Notes under the pieces: generated by a model | Seen by the model: only the letters and a program-made list of their open reading frames with translations | The model's database searches: none | Told to the model about the DNA's origin: nothing | Assembly (NCBI GenBank): GCA_964480525.1 | Contig: CAYZOV010000003.1 | Location: 1 to 64,000, forward strand | DNA from: JAAZZIT01 sp964480525 | GTDB lineage: Bacteria > Bacillota > Clostridia > Oscillospirales > Ruminococcaceae | Reading direction: 5' to 3' | DNA length: 64,000 nucleotides | Made by a program: the position numbers and the translations under genes | Shown: positions 7,922 through 15,482 of the stretch, one piece after another | Layout of the letters: every line of letters begins with the position of its first letter | How positions within the stretch are numbered: position 1 is the first letter of the stretch

Positions 7922-9544
7922 ATGTTTAAGCTTAAAAAACACAGACGTTCTTTGGCTTTTGTTTCGGCTGTTGCTATGACATTAACAATGCTTTTGTATT
8001 TGCCTGTCGGCACTTTTACAAACAATGATAATAAATTATTGGCAAACGCCGAAGAAACAACTACAGAGGATAACAACGGCTTTTTAGAGGACGGAAAATA
8101 CGAATCAGCTGTTTATATCAATTCTTCAAACTATGAAGAATACGGTCTTAGTGACGAATATATCGGATTTTATGCTATTGAAAATGCAGGACAGCTTTAC
8201 TGGTTTGCAGAACTTATAAATAGTGTTCCGTATTATTCCACCTATCCAGACTGGAGTATCCTTGAATCGTGTGCCGTTTTGGTGAACGATATTGTGGTCA
8301 ATGAAAATGTCTTGGACGATGATGGCTTTGAACAACCGGGTGACTATAGATATTGGAACCCTATTGGGGGTATGATGGCGTTTCCTTTTGAGGGAACTTT
8401 CGACGGAAACGGTCACACCATAAGCGGTTTATATTGTTACGTTAATTATTCTTCCGGTGATGAATCATATGCCGGCTTAATTGGTGTTGCAGATAGTGAA
8501 ACAATAAAGAATGTGGGCGTTATCGATTCGTACTTTTGCGGTAATTATTGCGGAAGTATTGTAGCAATAAATCAAGGCGGTTCGATTGAAAACTGTTTTA
8601 GCATTTGTTATGTAGAAGGTCCGACGTATATAGGCGGATTAGTAGGAATAAATGGTGACAACGATAATAATGGTACATACGGCACTATTAGAAATTGTTA
8701 TACTTCGTGTGTATGTCAAAAAACATCTGGAAATCAAAAAGCCGGTAATTTTTGTTACAGCAATTACGAAAATTGTACAATTGAAAACTGTTATGTGGAT
8801 AGTGATAAGAATTATTACGAAAATGATGACATATATAGAGATGAAGGAAATTCAACATTATACAGCGTATCAAGTGATGAATTTGCAAGTGGTCAGGTGG
8901 CGGTTGGGCTTCAGCAGGGACAGGATTCAGATGATACAATTGCTTGGGGACAGACACTTTCTGGCAAAGACGTGGAAAAATATCCGACTTTGGGTGGCAA
9001 AATAGTTTACAAAGTCACCAACTGTCAGGGTGATTATGATTATAGCAATACCACCGACGGTCATAAATATGACGAAAAGGGATTTTGTATCTATGATGAT
9101 ACCCATTACGAACCTGCAAACAGAAATTCAAGCGGAAATTATGAAATTTCAAACGCAGGACAGCTTTATTGGTTTGCCGACAAAGTAAACAATAATAATT
9201 ATGCAAGTGAAAAAGCTGTTTTGACGGAAAATATCGTTATAAACAAGTCTGTTCTTAAATCGGACGGCACACCAAACAGCGGTGATTTTAAACAATGGAC
9301 GCCAATCGGTTTGGATTATGACGCTTGTTATACCGGAATATTTGACGGACAAGGACATACTATCAGCGGTCTTTATTGCACATATGATGACGATTTTGTG
9401 GGATTGTTCGGTTATGTAAAGAACGCTACAATCAAAAATGTAGTCATTGTAGATTCGTATATCAAAGGTACACAATATGTGGGGCTATTTGTGGCGAAGC
9501 ATACAGCTCCACAATCACCAAATGTTATAACTCTTCCACATTAG
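7922..9544 (+). CDS. Secreted GLUG-repeat protein, 5' part (frameshifted copy 1)
   Basis: The start is ATG 7922, with GGAGG 6 nt upstream. The product begins with a signal peptide: basic KLKKHRR, a hydrophobic core (about residues 9-30) and a probable cleavage site near ANAEE. It continues with NAGQLYWFA modules and GLUG motifs (for example YIGGLVG followed by a later RNCY). A loss of frame at about 9481-9484 inside a GGGG run leads to the stop at 9542-9544. The real continuation, reading GAICGEAYSSTITKCYN, is in the preceding frame, so the parent protein would be about 1,457 residues. GLUG proteins are secreted, probably beta-helical, surface or adhesin-like proteins. No sorting signal or dockerin is seen here. 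Confidence 0.85.
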   Translation: MFKLKKHRRSLAFVSAVAMTLTMLLYLPVGTFTNNDNKLLANAEETTTEDNNGFLEDGKYESAVYINSSNYEEYGLSDEYIGFYAIENAGQLYWFAELINSVPYYSTYPDWSILESCAVLVNDIVVNENVLDDDGFEQPGDYRYWNPIGGMMAFPFEGTFDGNGHTISGLYCYVNYSSGDESYAGLIGVADSETIKNVGVIDSYFCGNYCGSIVAINQGGSIENCFSICYVEGPTYIGGLVGINGDNDNNGTYGTIRNCYTSCVCQKTSGNQKAGNFCYSNYENCTIENCYVDSDKNYYENDDIYRDEGNSTLYSVSSDEFASGQVAVGLQQGQDSDDTIAWGQTLSGKDVEKYPTLGGKIVYKVTNCQGDYDYSNTTDGHKYDEKGFCIYDDTHYEPANRNSSGNYEISNAGQLYWFADKVNNNNYASEKAVLTENIVINKSVLKSDGTPNSGDFKQWTPIGLDYDACYTGIFDGQGHTISGLYCTYDDDFVGLFGYVKNATIKNVVIVDSYIKGTQYVGLFVAKHTAPQSPNVITLPH

Positions 9545-12294
9545 AATCAATTTCGGAATCGACATCAACGTCTGTCGGCGGAATTTGCGGTTATGTAAAC
9601 AATGGCGTAGGTGCTTCTGAAATTTCCTATTGTTATAATCTGGGTAAAATCTACTCAAAAACAATAGCCAACAGTTTAAGCGCCCGTGCAGGCGGTATTT
9701 GCGGTGAATTATATAGCGGAAGTTATGGTGCAAGCGATAACACCAGCGGTACATCTTCGATTCTGTATTGCTACAATAATGCAAGCGTCGAATCACGCAG
9801 TTCTTTTACTTCATACGCAGGCGGAATCGTCGGTTATAACTATACGGGAACAGTTAATAATTGTTACAATAATGCAAGCGTTGAATCAACAAGTTCTTCA
9901 AGTTATTCGTCTACATACGCAGGCGGAATCGTCGGTTATAACTATACGGGAACAATTAAGAAATGTTATTTTAATAACAGTATTATCAGCACATTGGCTT
10001 TATACGGATATAATTACGATAGCGCTTATGCTTCTTCTGAAAGTTCTATTGAAGATAGCGAGGGATTGCCGACTGAATCGTTCGCTAGCGGTGAGGTTGC
10101 ATACAAGTTGGGTGAAAAATTCGGTCAGACTATCGGCACAGAAAAAACACCTGTGTTAGGTGGCAAAAAAGTTTACACGGCTATAAACTGTGCAGGTAAA
10201 AATTATTATTCAAACAGCGTAATTTCAGACATTTCAGAACACAGTTATGACAACGGATTTTGCAAAAACTGTGGCGAATGTCAGGCGGCAACCAAAAATT
10301 CCAACGGCGATTATGAAATTACAAACGCAGGACAGCTTTATTGGTTTGCCGACAAAGTAAACAATGATAACGATAATTATGCAAATGCAAACGCTGTTTT
10401 GACAAAGAATATTGTGATTAATAAAAATGTTCTTAACGCAGACGGCACACTTAACACAACAAATTCAAGCACTTTCAGAAAATGGACGCCGATAGGTATT
10501 TGTTATACTGATTCTGATACCGAGGCGTATATTCTAAATACTTATGGTGGCACATTTGACGGAAAAGGGTATACAATAAGCGGTCTTTATTATGATAACA
10601 GTATTTATGACGACGTAGGGTTGTTTGGCTATCTTGATAAAGCAACAATTAAGAATCTTGGCGTGATTGATTCATACTTCGGCGTAACTGATTCTTGGGA
10701 CGTTGGCGGAATTTGCGGTTTGGGTAAAGATTCTACAATTGAAAAATGTTATACTAAAGTTACTATTGCTGTAACGACCGATAATACGGAAATTAACTGT
10801 CTTTATGTTGGCGGATTATGTGGAACAATTCAGGGCGGTAATACAAATACAAAAGTAAACGATTGTTACAGCATGGCGAATATTACCGTAAATGATTCAA
10901 GAATTTTTGATGAGTATGATACTTCATATGCAGGTGGCACAGTTGATTATGCACCTTGTATCGGTGGAGTTGTAGGATATAGTTCTTCAGGTGCAATTTC
11001 AAACAGTTATTTTGTGGGAACGTTGTCGTTGACAGGCAATAACGGAGAACATACCGGTGGCGTGTGCGGAACAGCTTTTTATGGTAGCGTGAAGAATTGT
11101 TATTATGATTCGACGCTTTACACAGGAGAATCAATTGGTAAAAAAGAGTTAAGTGATTCGGATATACAAAACGTTGAGGGCAAAACCACTTCACAATTCA
11201 AAACAGGTGAAGTTGCTTATCTCCTTGATACCAAAATCAGAGCAACGGACAGCGATTTGGTTTGGTCGCAGACGTTAGGCACAGACACATACCCTGTTTT
11301 CGGTGATAATCATGTGTACGCAGATACGGACAGCAACGGTAACAGTTACTATTACAACCTAAGCGAATCCGACATTGCAAAAGTTGTGGGTTACACTCTC
11401 ACACTTGACGGCACAATCGGTGTAAACTTCTACATGGTTGTAGACGAAAGCTACACGACTGACGGCACATACGCCGAAATTAAATGTAAAAATAAAACCC
11501 AAAAAGTATATCTTAAAGACGTTGAAAAAATCGACGGAACAAATATTTACATCTTCCCGTGCGAAGTTGCCGCACCTGATATGACGCAGAGTGTTACAAT
11601 TCAGTTGAAGAATGATTCTAATACAAAGAATAGCGATACTTTCACTTTCACAGTTCAGGAATACGCTAAGTATATTTTAGAAAACCCAGATGATTTTGCA
11701 AGTTACGGTGACGAACTTATACCGCTGATTAAGGCAATGCTTAATTACGGTGCGACTGCACAGAAATACTTTGACGTTAATACTTCTAATCTTGCAAATT
11801 CTATCCTTTCTGACAGCGACAAGGCTATTCAGGAAGTGACGGTTTCGGACTTTGAAGATTATAAGTCGGATATTAAAAATAACGAAAGCGTTGGCAATTT
11901 TGTTTCGTTCCACCTTAATCTTAATTCCGTAACATCAATCAGAGAAAACTTTATTCCTGCCGAAAATGCTACAGATTTAAAATTCTATATTGGTGAAACA
12001 CAACTTGACAATGATAATACAAAGGATATGTATTACTACAAGTCGGGCGAAAAGTATGTTTTGGTTATGTCAAACATCAACGCTCTTGACCTTGACACGG
12101 CGTATGAATTTAAAGTATCGTGTACAGTTGACAACGACGAAATTACCTCAACGGCAAAGGTTTCAACTTTCTCATACATTTACGCCGCACTTAGCCAGAC
12201 TGATGAAAAGTATGACGTTCTGAAAGAAACCATGAAAGCACTTTACGGTTTTAATCAAAAAGCCGAAGCATACTCAACAGCACAAAACGAATAA
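9481..12294 (+). CDS. Secreted GLUG-repeat protein, 3' part (frameshifted copy 1)
   Basis: This is the continuation of the preceding gene after a -1 change of frame. From 9481 the frame is open and in register with the family: SVGGICG, AGGICG, two AGGIVG units, then a third NAGQLYWFADKVNND module, more GLUG motifs and a C-terminal region of about 300 residues starting GYTLTLDGTIGVNF. If translated separately, a TTG at 9994 could serve as a start, but no good ribosome site is visible there. The C-terminal region is shared with the protein at 45361-47874; its last 132 codons are identical at DNA level. I do not recognise that region as a named family. The 32-residue peptide gene follows 17 nt downstream. 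Confidence 0.8.
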   Translation, partial: GAICGEAYSSTITKCYNSSTLESISESTSTSVGGICGYVNNGVGASEISYCYNLGKIYSKTIANSLSARAGGICGELYSGSYGASDNTSGTSSILYCYNNASVESRSSFTSYAGGIVGYNYTGTVNNCYNNASVESTSSSSYSSTYAGGIVGYNYTGTIKKCYFNNSIISTLALYGYNYDSAYASSESSIEDSEGLPTESFASGEVAYKLGEKFGQTIGTEKTPVLGGKKVYTAINCAGKNYYSNSVISDISEHSYDNGFCKNCGECQAATKNSNGDYEITNAGQLYWFADKVNNDNDNYANANAVLTKNIVINKNVLNADGTLNTTNSSTFRKWTPIGICYTDSDTEAYILNTYGGTFDGKGYTISGLYYDNSIYDDVGLFGYLDKATIKNLGVIDSYFGVTDSWDVGGICGLGKDSTIEKCYTKVTIAVTTDNTEINCLYVGGLCGTIQGGNTNTKVNDCYSMANITVNDSRIFDEYDTSYAGGTVDYAPCIGGVVGYSSSGAISNSYFVGTLSLTGNNGEHTGGVCGTAFYGSVKNCYYDSTLYTGESIGKKELSDSDIQNVEGKTTSQFKTGEVAYLLDTKIRATDSDLVWSQTLGTDTYPVFGDNHVYADTDSNGNSYYYNLSESDIAKVVGYTLTLDGTIGVNFYMVVDESYTTDGTYAEIKCKNKTQKVYLKDVEKIDGTNIYIFPCEVAAPDMTQSVTIQLKNDSNTKNSDTFTFTVQEYAKYILENPDDFASYGDELIPLIKAMLNYGATAQKYFDVNTSNLANSILSDSDKAIQEVTVSDFEDYKSDIKNNESVGNFVSFHLNLNSVTSIRENFIPAENATDLKFYIGETQLDNDNTKDMYYYKSGEKYVLVMSNINALDLDTAYEFKVSCTVDNDEITSTAKVSTFSYIYAALSQTDEKYDVLKETMKALYGFNQKAEAYSTAQNE
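9772..9954 (+). repeat. Tandem coding repeat inside GLUG copy 1
   Basis: Two adjacent coding units begin TACAATAATGCAAGCG (9772 and 9865) and end with an identical 39-bp block encoding the YAGGIVGYNYTGT segment (9814-9852 and 9916-9954). The second unit carries a 9-bp, three-codon insertion in its Ser-rich loop. This is a recent in-frame duplication of one GLUG repeat. Confidence 0.8.
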
Positions 12295-12445
12295 TTTAGG
12301 AGGAATTTTAAATGAAAGAAATTTATACAACCCCGACAATGGATATCACAGAGTTTGAATCGGAGGACATTATTAAAGCGAGTAATGCCACAGAAGATTT
12401 AGGGCAATAAAGAATAGCTATCTTTTAACAGACATCGCATTTGCG
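11899..12445 (+). repeat. 547-bp perfect direct repeat, copy A
   Basis: This stretch is identical base for base to 47479-48025 (constant offset 35,580). It spans the last 132 codons of the GLUG protein, the intergenic ribosome site, the whole 32-residue peptide gene and most of the terminator stem. Upstream of it the two genes differ at many synonymous positions, so the identity points to recent gene conversion or a recent copying event. Confidence 0.95.
12312..12410 (+). CDS. 32-residue peptide downstream of GLUG protein, copy 1
   Basis: The gene is ATG 12312 to TAA 12410, with a strong TAGGAGGA ribosome site 8-10 nt upstream and only 17 nt after the GLUG gene. The product begins MKEIYTTPTMDITEF and ends NATEDLGQ. 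It is acidic with one basic end, has no signal peptide or membrane segment and contains no Cys. The pattern YxxPxMxxxxFxxxDII is one I associate with many short uncharacterised peptides in Ruminococcus relatives; that association is from memory and is not proven here. It ends before an intrinsic terminator. A bacteriocin, RiPP precursor or signalling peptide are possibilities, but no modification or export gene is adjacent. Confidence 0.7.
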   Translation: MKEIYTTPTMDITEFESEDIIKASNATEDLGQ

Positions 12446-12459
12446 GTGTCTGTTTTTTT
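12429..12459 (+). terminator. Intrinsic terminator after peptide gene, copy 1
   Basis: CAGACATCGC (12429-12438) pairs with GCGGTGTCTG (12443-12452) across ATTT, with one G-T wobble, followed by seven T residues. The second copy has A in place of the wobble G, giving a perfect stem. Confidence 0.9.
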
Positions 12460-12493
12460 GTAAAAATAGTAGATATTGTTTTTTGCTTAAATG

Positions 12494-12522
12494 TTGCATT
12501 TGAAGAAAAAATGTGTTATAAT
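12494..12522 (+). promoter_or_regulatory. SigA-type promoter of the tmk operon leader
   Basis: TTGCAT (12494-12499) and TATAAT (12517-12522) are separated by 17 bp. The predicted RNA would start near 12529 and carry about 270 nt of hairpin-rich leader before the tmk ATG at 12798. Confidence 0.65.
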
Positions 12523-12525
12523 AAC

Positions 12526-12770
12526 CTTAAAGCAAAAAAGCTTCGCTTTTTTCGGAGCATTACTGCTCCTTGTTTGCTGTCGCAAACCGCTTTAAGAACA
12601 TTTTAACGATTTAAGGTGCCGCCTTTCGGCTCATAAATGTAAAGCTAACGCTTTACATTTGGGTATTTTGTTTTGCCGTCAACACCGACGGCAATTTCGC
12701 AAAGCGAAACCACAAAAGTACCCGGTTTGTGGGGAATTTACAAATTAAAACTTTAAAGCGAAAAAGCTTT
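12526..12770 (+). ncRNA. Multi-hairpin structured leader upstream of tmk
   Basis: This non-coding stretch is packed with complementary arms. CTTAAAGC (12526-12533) pairs with GCTTTAAG (12589-12596) and encloses three hairpins: AAAAAAGC/GCTTTTTT (12534-12552), GGAGCA/TGCTCC (12554-12569) and GTTTGC/GCAAAC (12572-12587). Then come GCCG/CGGC (12618-12630) and an 11-bp stem AAATGTAAAGC/GCTTTACATTT (12635-12660). Last, GGGTATTTTG/CAAAAGTACCC (12661-12723) encloses an 8-bp stem (12673-12694) and TTTCGC/GCGAAA (12695-12709). A small AAAGC/GCTTT hairpin follows (12755-12770). It matches no riboswitch class I know. It may be a structured cis-regulatory RNA or a genome-repeated palindromic element. Confidence 0.5.
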
Positions 12771-12797
12771 ACGAACAACTTAAAGGATTGAAAAAAC

Positions 12798-13463
12798 ATG
12801 AGTGGAAAATTATTTGTATTAGAGGGGCTTGACGGAAGCGGAAAGTCCACACAATATGAACTTTTGCAACAATATTTAACCGACAAAAATGTGGATTTTA
12901 AGGCGATAAGTTTTCCTGATTACGAAAAGCCGTCGTCCACGTTGGTGAAAATGTATCTTGACGGAGATTTTTCAAAAAATGCGTCAGACATAAACGCCTA
13001 CGCAGCGTCAAGTTTTTACGCTGTTGACAGGTATGCAAGCTATAAACTTTATTGGGAAAACGAATATAAAAGCGACAAATTTATCCTTGCTGCCAGATAC
13101 GTTACATCAAATGCAATTTATCAAATGGTTAAGCTTTCGGAAGATAAATGGGACGAATATTTAAATTGGCTTGAAGAATACGAATATGAAAAACTTGAAC
13201 TTCCAAAACCCGACAGAGTAATTTTTCTTGATATGCCTGTAGAGGTTTCGCAAAAGCTTTTAAGTGCAAGATACAAAGGCGACGAGAGTAAAAAGGATAT
13301 TCACGAAGTTAATGTTGATTTTCTAAAATCCTGCCGAAAAGCGGCACTTTATACAGCAAAAAAACAGGGTTGGGCAGTTGTGCCGTGTAGTGACGGTGAA
13401 AATCCGCTTTCAATTGAGGAAATTTCAAATACATTAAAAACTTTTGTTAGCGAGATTCTTTAG
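12798..13463 (+). CDS. tmk: Thymidylate kinase-like protein
   Basis: A P-loop nucleoside monophosphate kinase of 221 residues. GLDGSGKST lies at residues 10-18, the DR-type motif VDRYAS is near residue 77, and RVIFLDMPVEVS matches the core strand of dTMP kinases. It would convert dTMP to dTDP. The lid region RYKGDESKKDIHEVN differs from the E. coli type but is common in clostridial Tmk-like proteins. Start ATG 12798 follows AAAGGATTG. It heads the run to the U32 peptidase gene and sits behind the structured leader. Confidence 0.85.
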   Translation: MSGKLFVLEGLDGSGKSTQYELLQQYLTDKNVDFKAISFPDYEKPSSTLVKMYLDGDFSKNASDINAYAASSFYAVDRYASYKLYWENEYKSDKFILAARYVTSNAIYQMVKLSEDKWDEYLNWLEEYEYEKLELPKPDRVIFLDMPVEVSQKLLSARYKGDESKKDIHEVNVDFLKSCRKAALYTAKKQGWAVVPCSDGENPLSIEEISNTLKTFVSEIL

Positions 13464-13479
13464 TATAGATAGGAGTTTT

Positions 13480-14379
13480 ATGTTAGAATTTAGAAACATA
13501 CAGATTTCTGACAAAAAATGGATTGATGACCTTTTGGCTAGGTCGGATTTTATGGGTTGTGAATATTCCTTTGCCAATAACATGGCATGGCGTAGGCTTA
13601 GCGATTCGGTTATCACACGATATAAGGATTTTTATATTGTAGGAAGTATTGACTGCGACGAACCGTTTTTTACCTATCCTGCGGGTGAGGGTGATATTTT
13701 CGAGTTGATTGACGAACTTAAAGCTTATCTAAAGCCTACGGGTAAAAAGCTTGTTATTTCGTCTGTTTCAAAGGAAAATGTACAGCTTTTCAAAGAAAAA
13801 TTCGGTGAAAAAATCACTGTCGAGGGTGACGAGGGGCATTTTGATTATATCTATAATGCTGAAGATTTAAGAAATATGAGTGGTAAAAAATTCCACTCAA
13901 AGAGAAACCATATAAAAAGATTTAAGGAAAATAATCTTTGGGAATTTCGTCCTTTGACCGAGGATTTATTTGATAAATGTATTGAGTTTGCAGTTAATTC
14001 CTACAATTTAAACAAGGACTATGACGATTTTTCCGCTGTGTGTGAACAATTTGCAATTCACACCTTTTTTGAAAATTACAAGATTTTTGGGTTGACTGGC
14101 GGAGTTTTGTTTGCAAATGACGAATTAGTCGGGTTTACAATCGGCGAAAAGATAAATTCCGACACTTTTGTCGTTCACATTGAAAAAGCAAGGGGCGACA
14201 TTCAGGGTGCATATCCGACTTTGTGTAATGAATTTGCCAAAACTTTGTCTGATGATATTCGATTCATTAACAGGGAAGAAGATTTGGGAATAGAGGGATT
14301 GCGAAAGTCCAAACGCTCGTATAATCCAGCGTTTTTGCTTGAAAAATATGTTGTAACTTTTGAGGAGGAAAATATATGA
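13480..14379 (+). CDS. DUF2156 / phosphatidylglycerol lysyltransferase-like GNAT-fold protein
   Basis: This 299-residue soluble protein has the look of the DUF2156/LPG-synthase C-terminal family: the early CEYSFANNMAWR motif, KKFHSKRNHIKRF in the middle, and a closing NREEDLGIEGLRKSKRSYNP. Members have two GNAT-like folds and are thought to transfer aminoacyl groups; the substrate of this stand-alone form is unknown. Start ATG 13480 was chosen for the TAGGAG site at 13470-13474, rather than an upstream in-frame start inside tmk. The stop overlaps the next start as ATGA. Confidence 0.82.
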   Translation: MLEFRNIQISDKKWIDDLLARSDFMGCEYSFANNMAWRRLSDSVITRYKDFYIVGSIDCDEPFFTYPAGEGDIFELIDELKAYLKPTGKKLVISSVSKENVQLFKEKFGEKITVEGDEGHFDYIYNAEDLRNMSGKKFHSKRNHIKRFKENNLWEFRPLTEDLFDKCIEFAVNSYNLNKDYDDFSAVCEQFAIHTFFENYKIFGLTGGVLFANDELVGFTIGEKINSDTFVVHIEKARGDIQGAYPTLCNEFAKTLSDDIRFINREEDLGIEGLRKSKRSYNPAFLLEKYVVTFEEENI

Positions 14380-14918
14380 TATATGTTTTTATTGCTAACG
14401 GTTTTGAAGAAGTTGAAGCCTTAACGCCTGTTGATATTTTGCGTAGGTGCGAACTTGATGTTTGTACGGTAGGAATCGGTTCGCAAATAATCAAGGGCGC
14501 TCACGGAATTAGCGTTGTTACCGACACAGACGACGGCGAAATTATAATCGGCAAAGAAACTGACATGATTATTCTTCCGGGTGGTATGCCGGGAACACTT
14601 AATCTTGAAAAAAATCAGAATGTTCAAAACGCAATAGATTTTTGTATCGAAAATGATATTTATATCGGTGCAATCTGTGCCGCTCCGTCGATTTTAGGAC
14701 ATAAGGGATTGTTAAACGGTAAAAAAGCAACCTGTTTTCCGGGATTTGAAAACGAACTTGAGGGTGCCGAGGTGACAGGCGAACTTGTAACAGTTGACGG
14801 TAAAATTATCACAGCTAAGGGTGCAGGTGCGGCAATGAAGTTTGCGCTAAAACTTGCTGAAATTATGGCTGGTGAAAAACAGGCTAAGAAAACCGAGGCA
14901 GCTTTACAATGCAAGTAA
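14376..14918 (+). CDS. DJ-1/PfpI family protein (YajL/ThiJ-like)
   Basis: A 180-residue protein of the DJ-1 superfamily. The nucleophile-elbow cysteine is in GAICAAPSILG, the paired acidic residue in FEEVEALTPVDILRR, and the family signature ILPGGMPGT is present. The DJ-1 branch has been linked to protection against oxidative or carbonyl stress; biochemical roles remain debated. ATG 14376 overlaps the previous stop (ATGA), with GAGGAGGAA upstream. Its end overlaps the next gene by 10 bp, so the three genes are tightly coupled. Confidence 0.9.
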   Translation: MIYVFIANGFEEVEALTPVDILRRCELDVCTVGIGSQIIKGAHGISVVTDTDDGEIIIGKETDMIILPGGMPGTLNLEKNQNVQNAIDFCIENDIYIGAICAAPSILGHKGLLNGKKATCFPGFENELEGAEVTGELVTVDGKIITAKGAGAAMKFALKLAEIMAGEKQAKKTEAALQCK

Positions 14919-15469
14919 AAACCAAAAACGCACAGCGTGAATTTTATAAAAATTTGCGTAAAAAAATTCCTCTGTCCGAAAAAAACGCACTTGATACTGC
15001 TGTTTTTGAGAACCTAAAAGCGTATGTGCAAAAGTATAAAAACAAAAAGATTTTGGTGTATGTTTCAAACGGATTTGAAATTGACACAATTTGTTTGATT
15101 AAATTTATGCTTGAAAACAGTTTTGCGGTGTATGTTCCAAAATGTTGTGACAACGACAACGTAATGAATTTTTACAAAATTTATTCATTTGATGATTTGA
15201 ATAAAGGACATTTTGGGATTTTAGAGCCGACGGTACTTTCGGATAAATTATATGATTTTAAAGATACGATTTGTCTTGTACCTGCTGTTTGCTATGACAA
15301 AAAGGGCTATAGAATCGGATTTGGTAAAGGTTTTTACGATAGATTTTTTTACGAACACCCTGAAGTTTTTAAGGTCGGGGTGGGCTATGATAATTTTGTT
15401 ATAGATGAAATTTATAAAAATGAAAATGACGTGCCTGTGGATATAATTATCACGGATACGAAGAATTAG
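14909..15469 (+). CDS. 5-formyltetrahydrofolate cyclo-ligase
   Basis: This 186-residue enzyme converts 5-formyl-THF to 5,10-methenyl-THF using ATP, returning a folate storage form to one-carbon metabolism. The ATP/folate-binding signature GYRIGFGKGFYDRF near residue 135 is intact, and the N-terminal basic stretch REFYKNLRKKIPLSEK fits the family. It starts inside the end of the DJ-1 gene (10-bp overlap) and is followed 13 nt later by mltG. Confidence 0.93.
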   Translation: MQVKTKNAQREFYKNLRKKIPLSEKNALDTAVFENLKAYVQKYKNKKILVYVSNGFEIDTICLIKFMLENSFAVYVPKCCDNDNVMNFYKIYSFDDLNKGHFGILEPTVLSDKLYDFKDTICLVPAVCYDKKGYRIGFGKGFYDRFFYEHPEVFKVGVGYDNFVIDEIYKNENDVPVDIIITDTKN

Positions 15470-15482
15470 AAATGGAGTTATT

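Noticed and set aside
9478..9490. Programmed -1 ribosomal frameshift as explanation for the split GLUG gene
   Set aside because: No X XXY YYZ slippery heptamer and no clear downstream pseudoknot. Loss of one G is simpler.
9686..10159. Open frame with repeated AESSVITIREQ segments
   Set aside because: It is a shadow frame over the GLUG repeats. The GLUG frame in the same stretch carries the family motifs and continues to 12294.
12534..12552. AAAAAAGC-TTC-GCTTTTTT hairpin as terminator of the GLUG transcript
   Set aside because: A better terminator lies at 12429-12459, and this hairpin is after the next promoter. It might be an attenuator, but I cannot show that.
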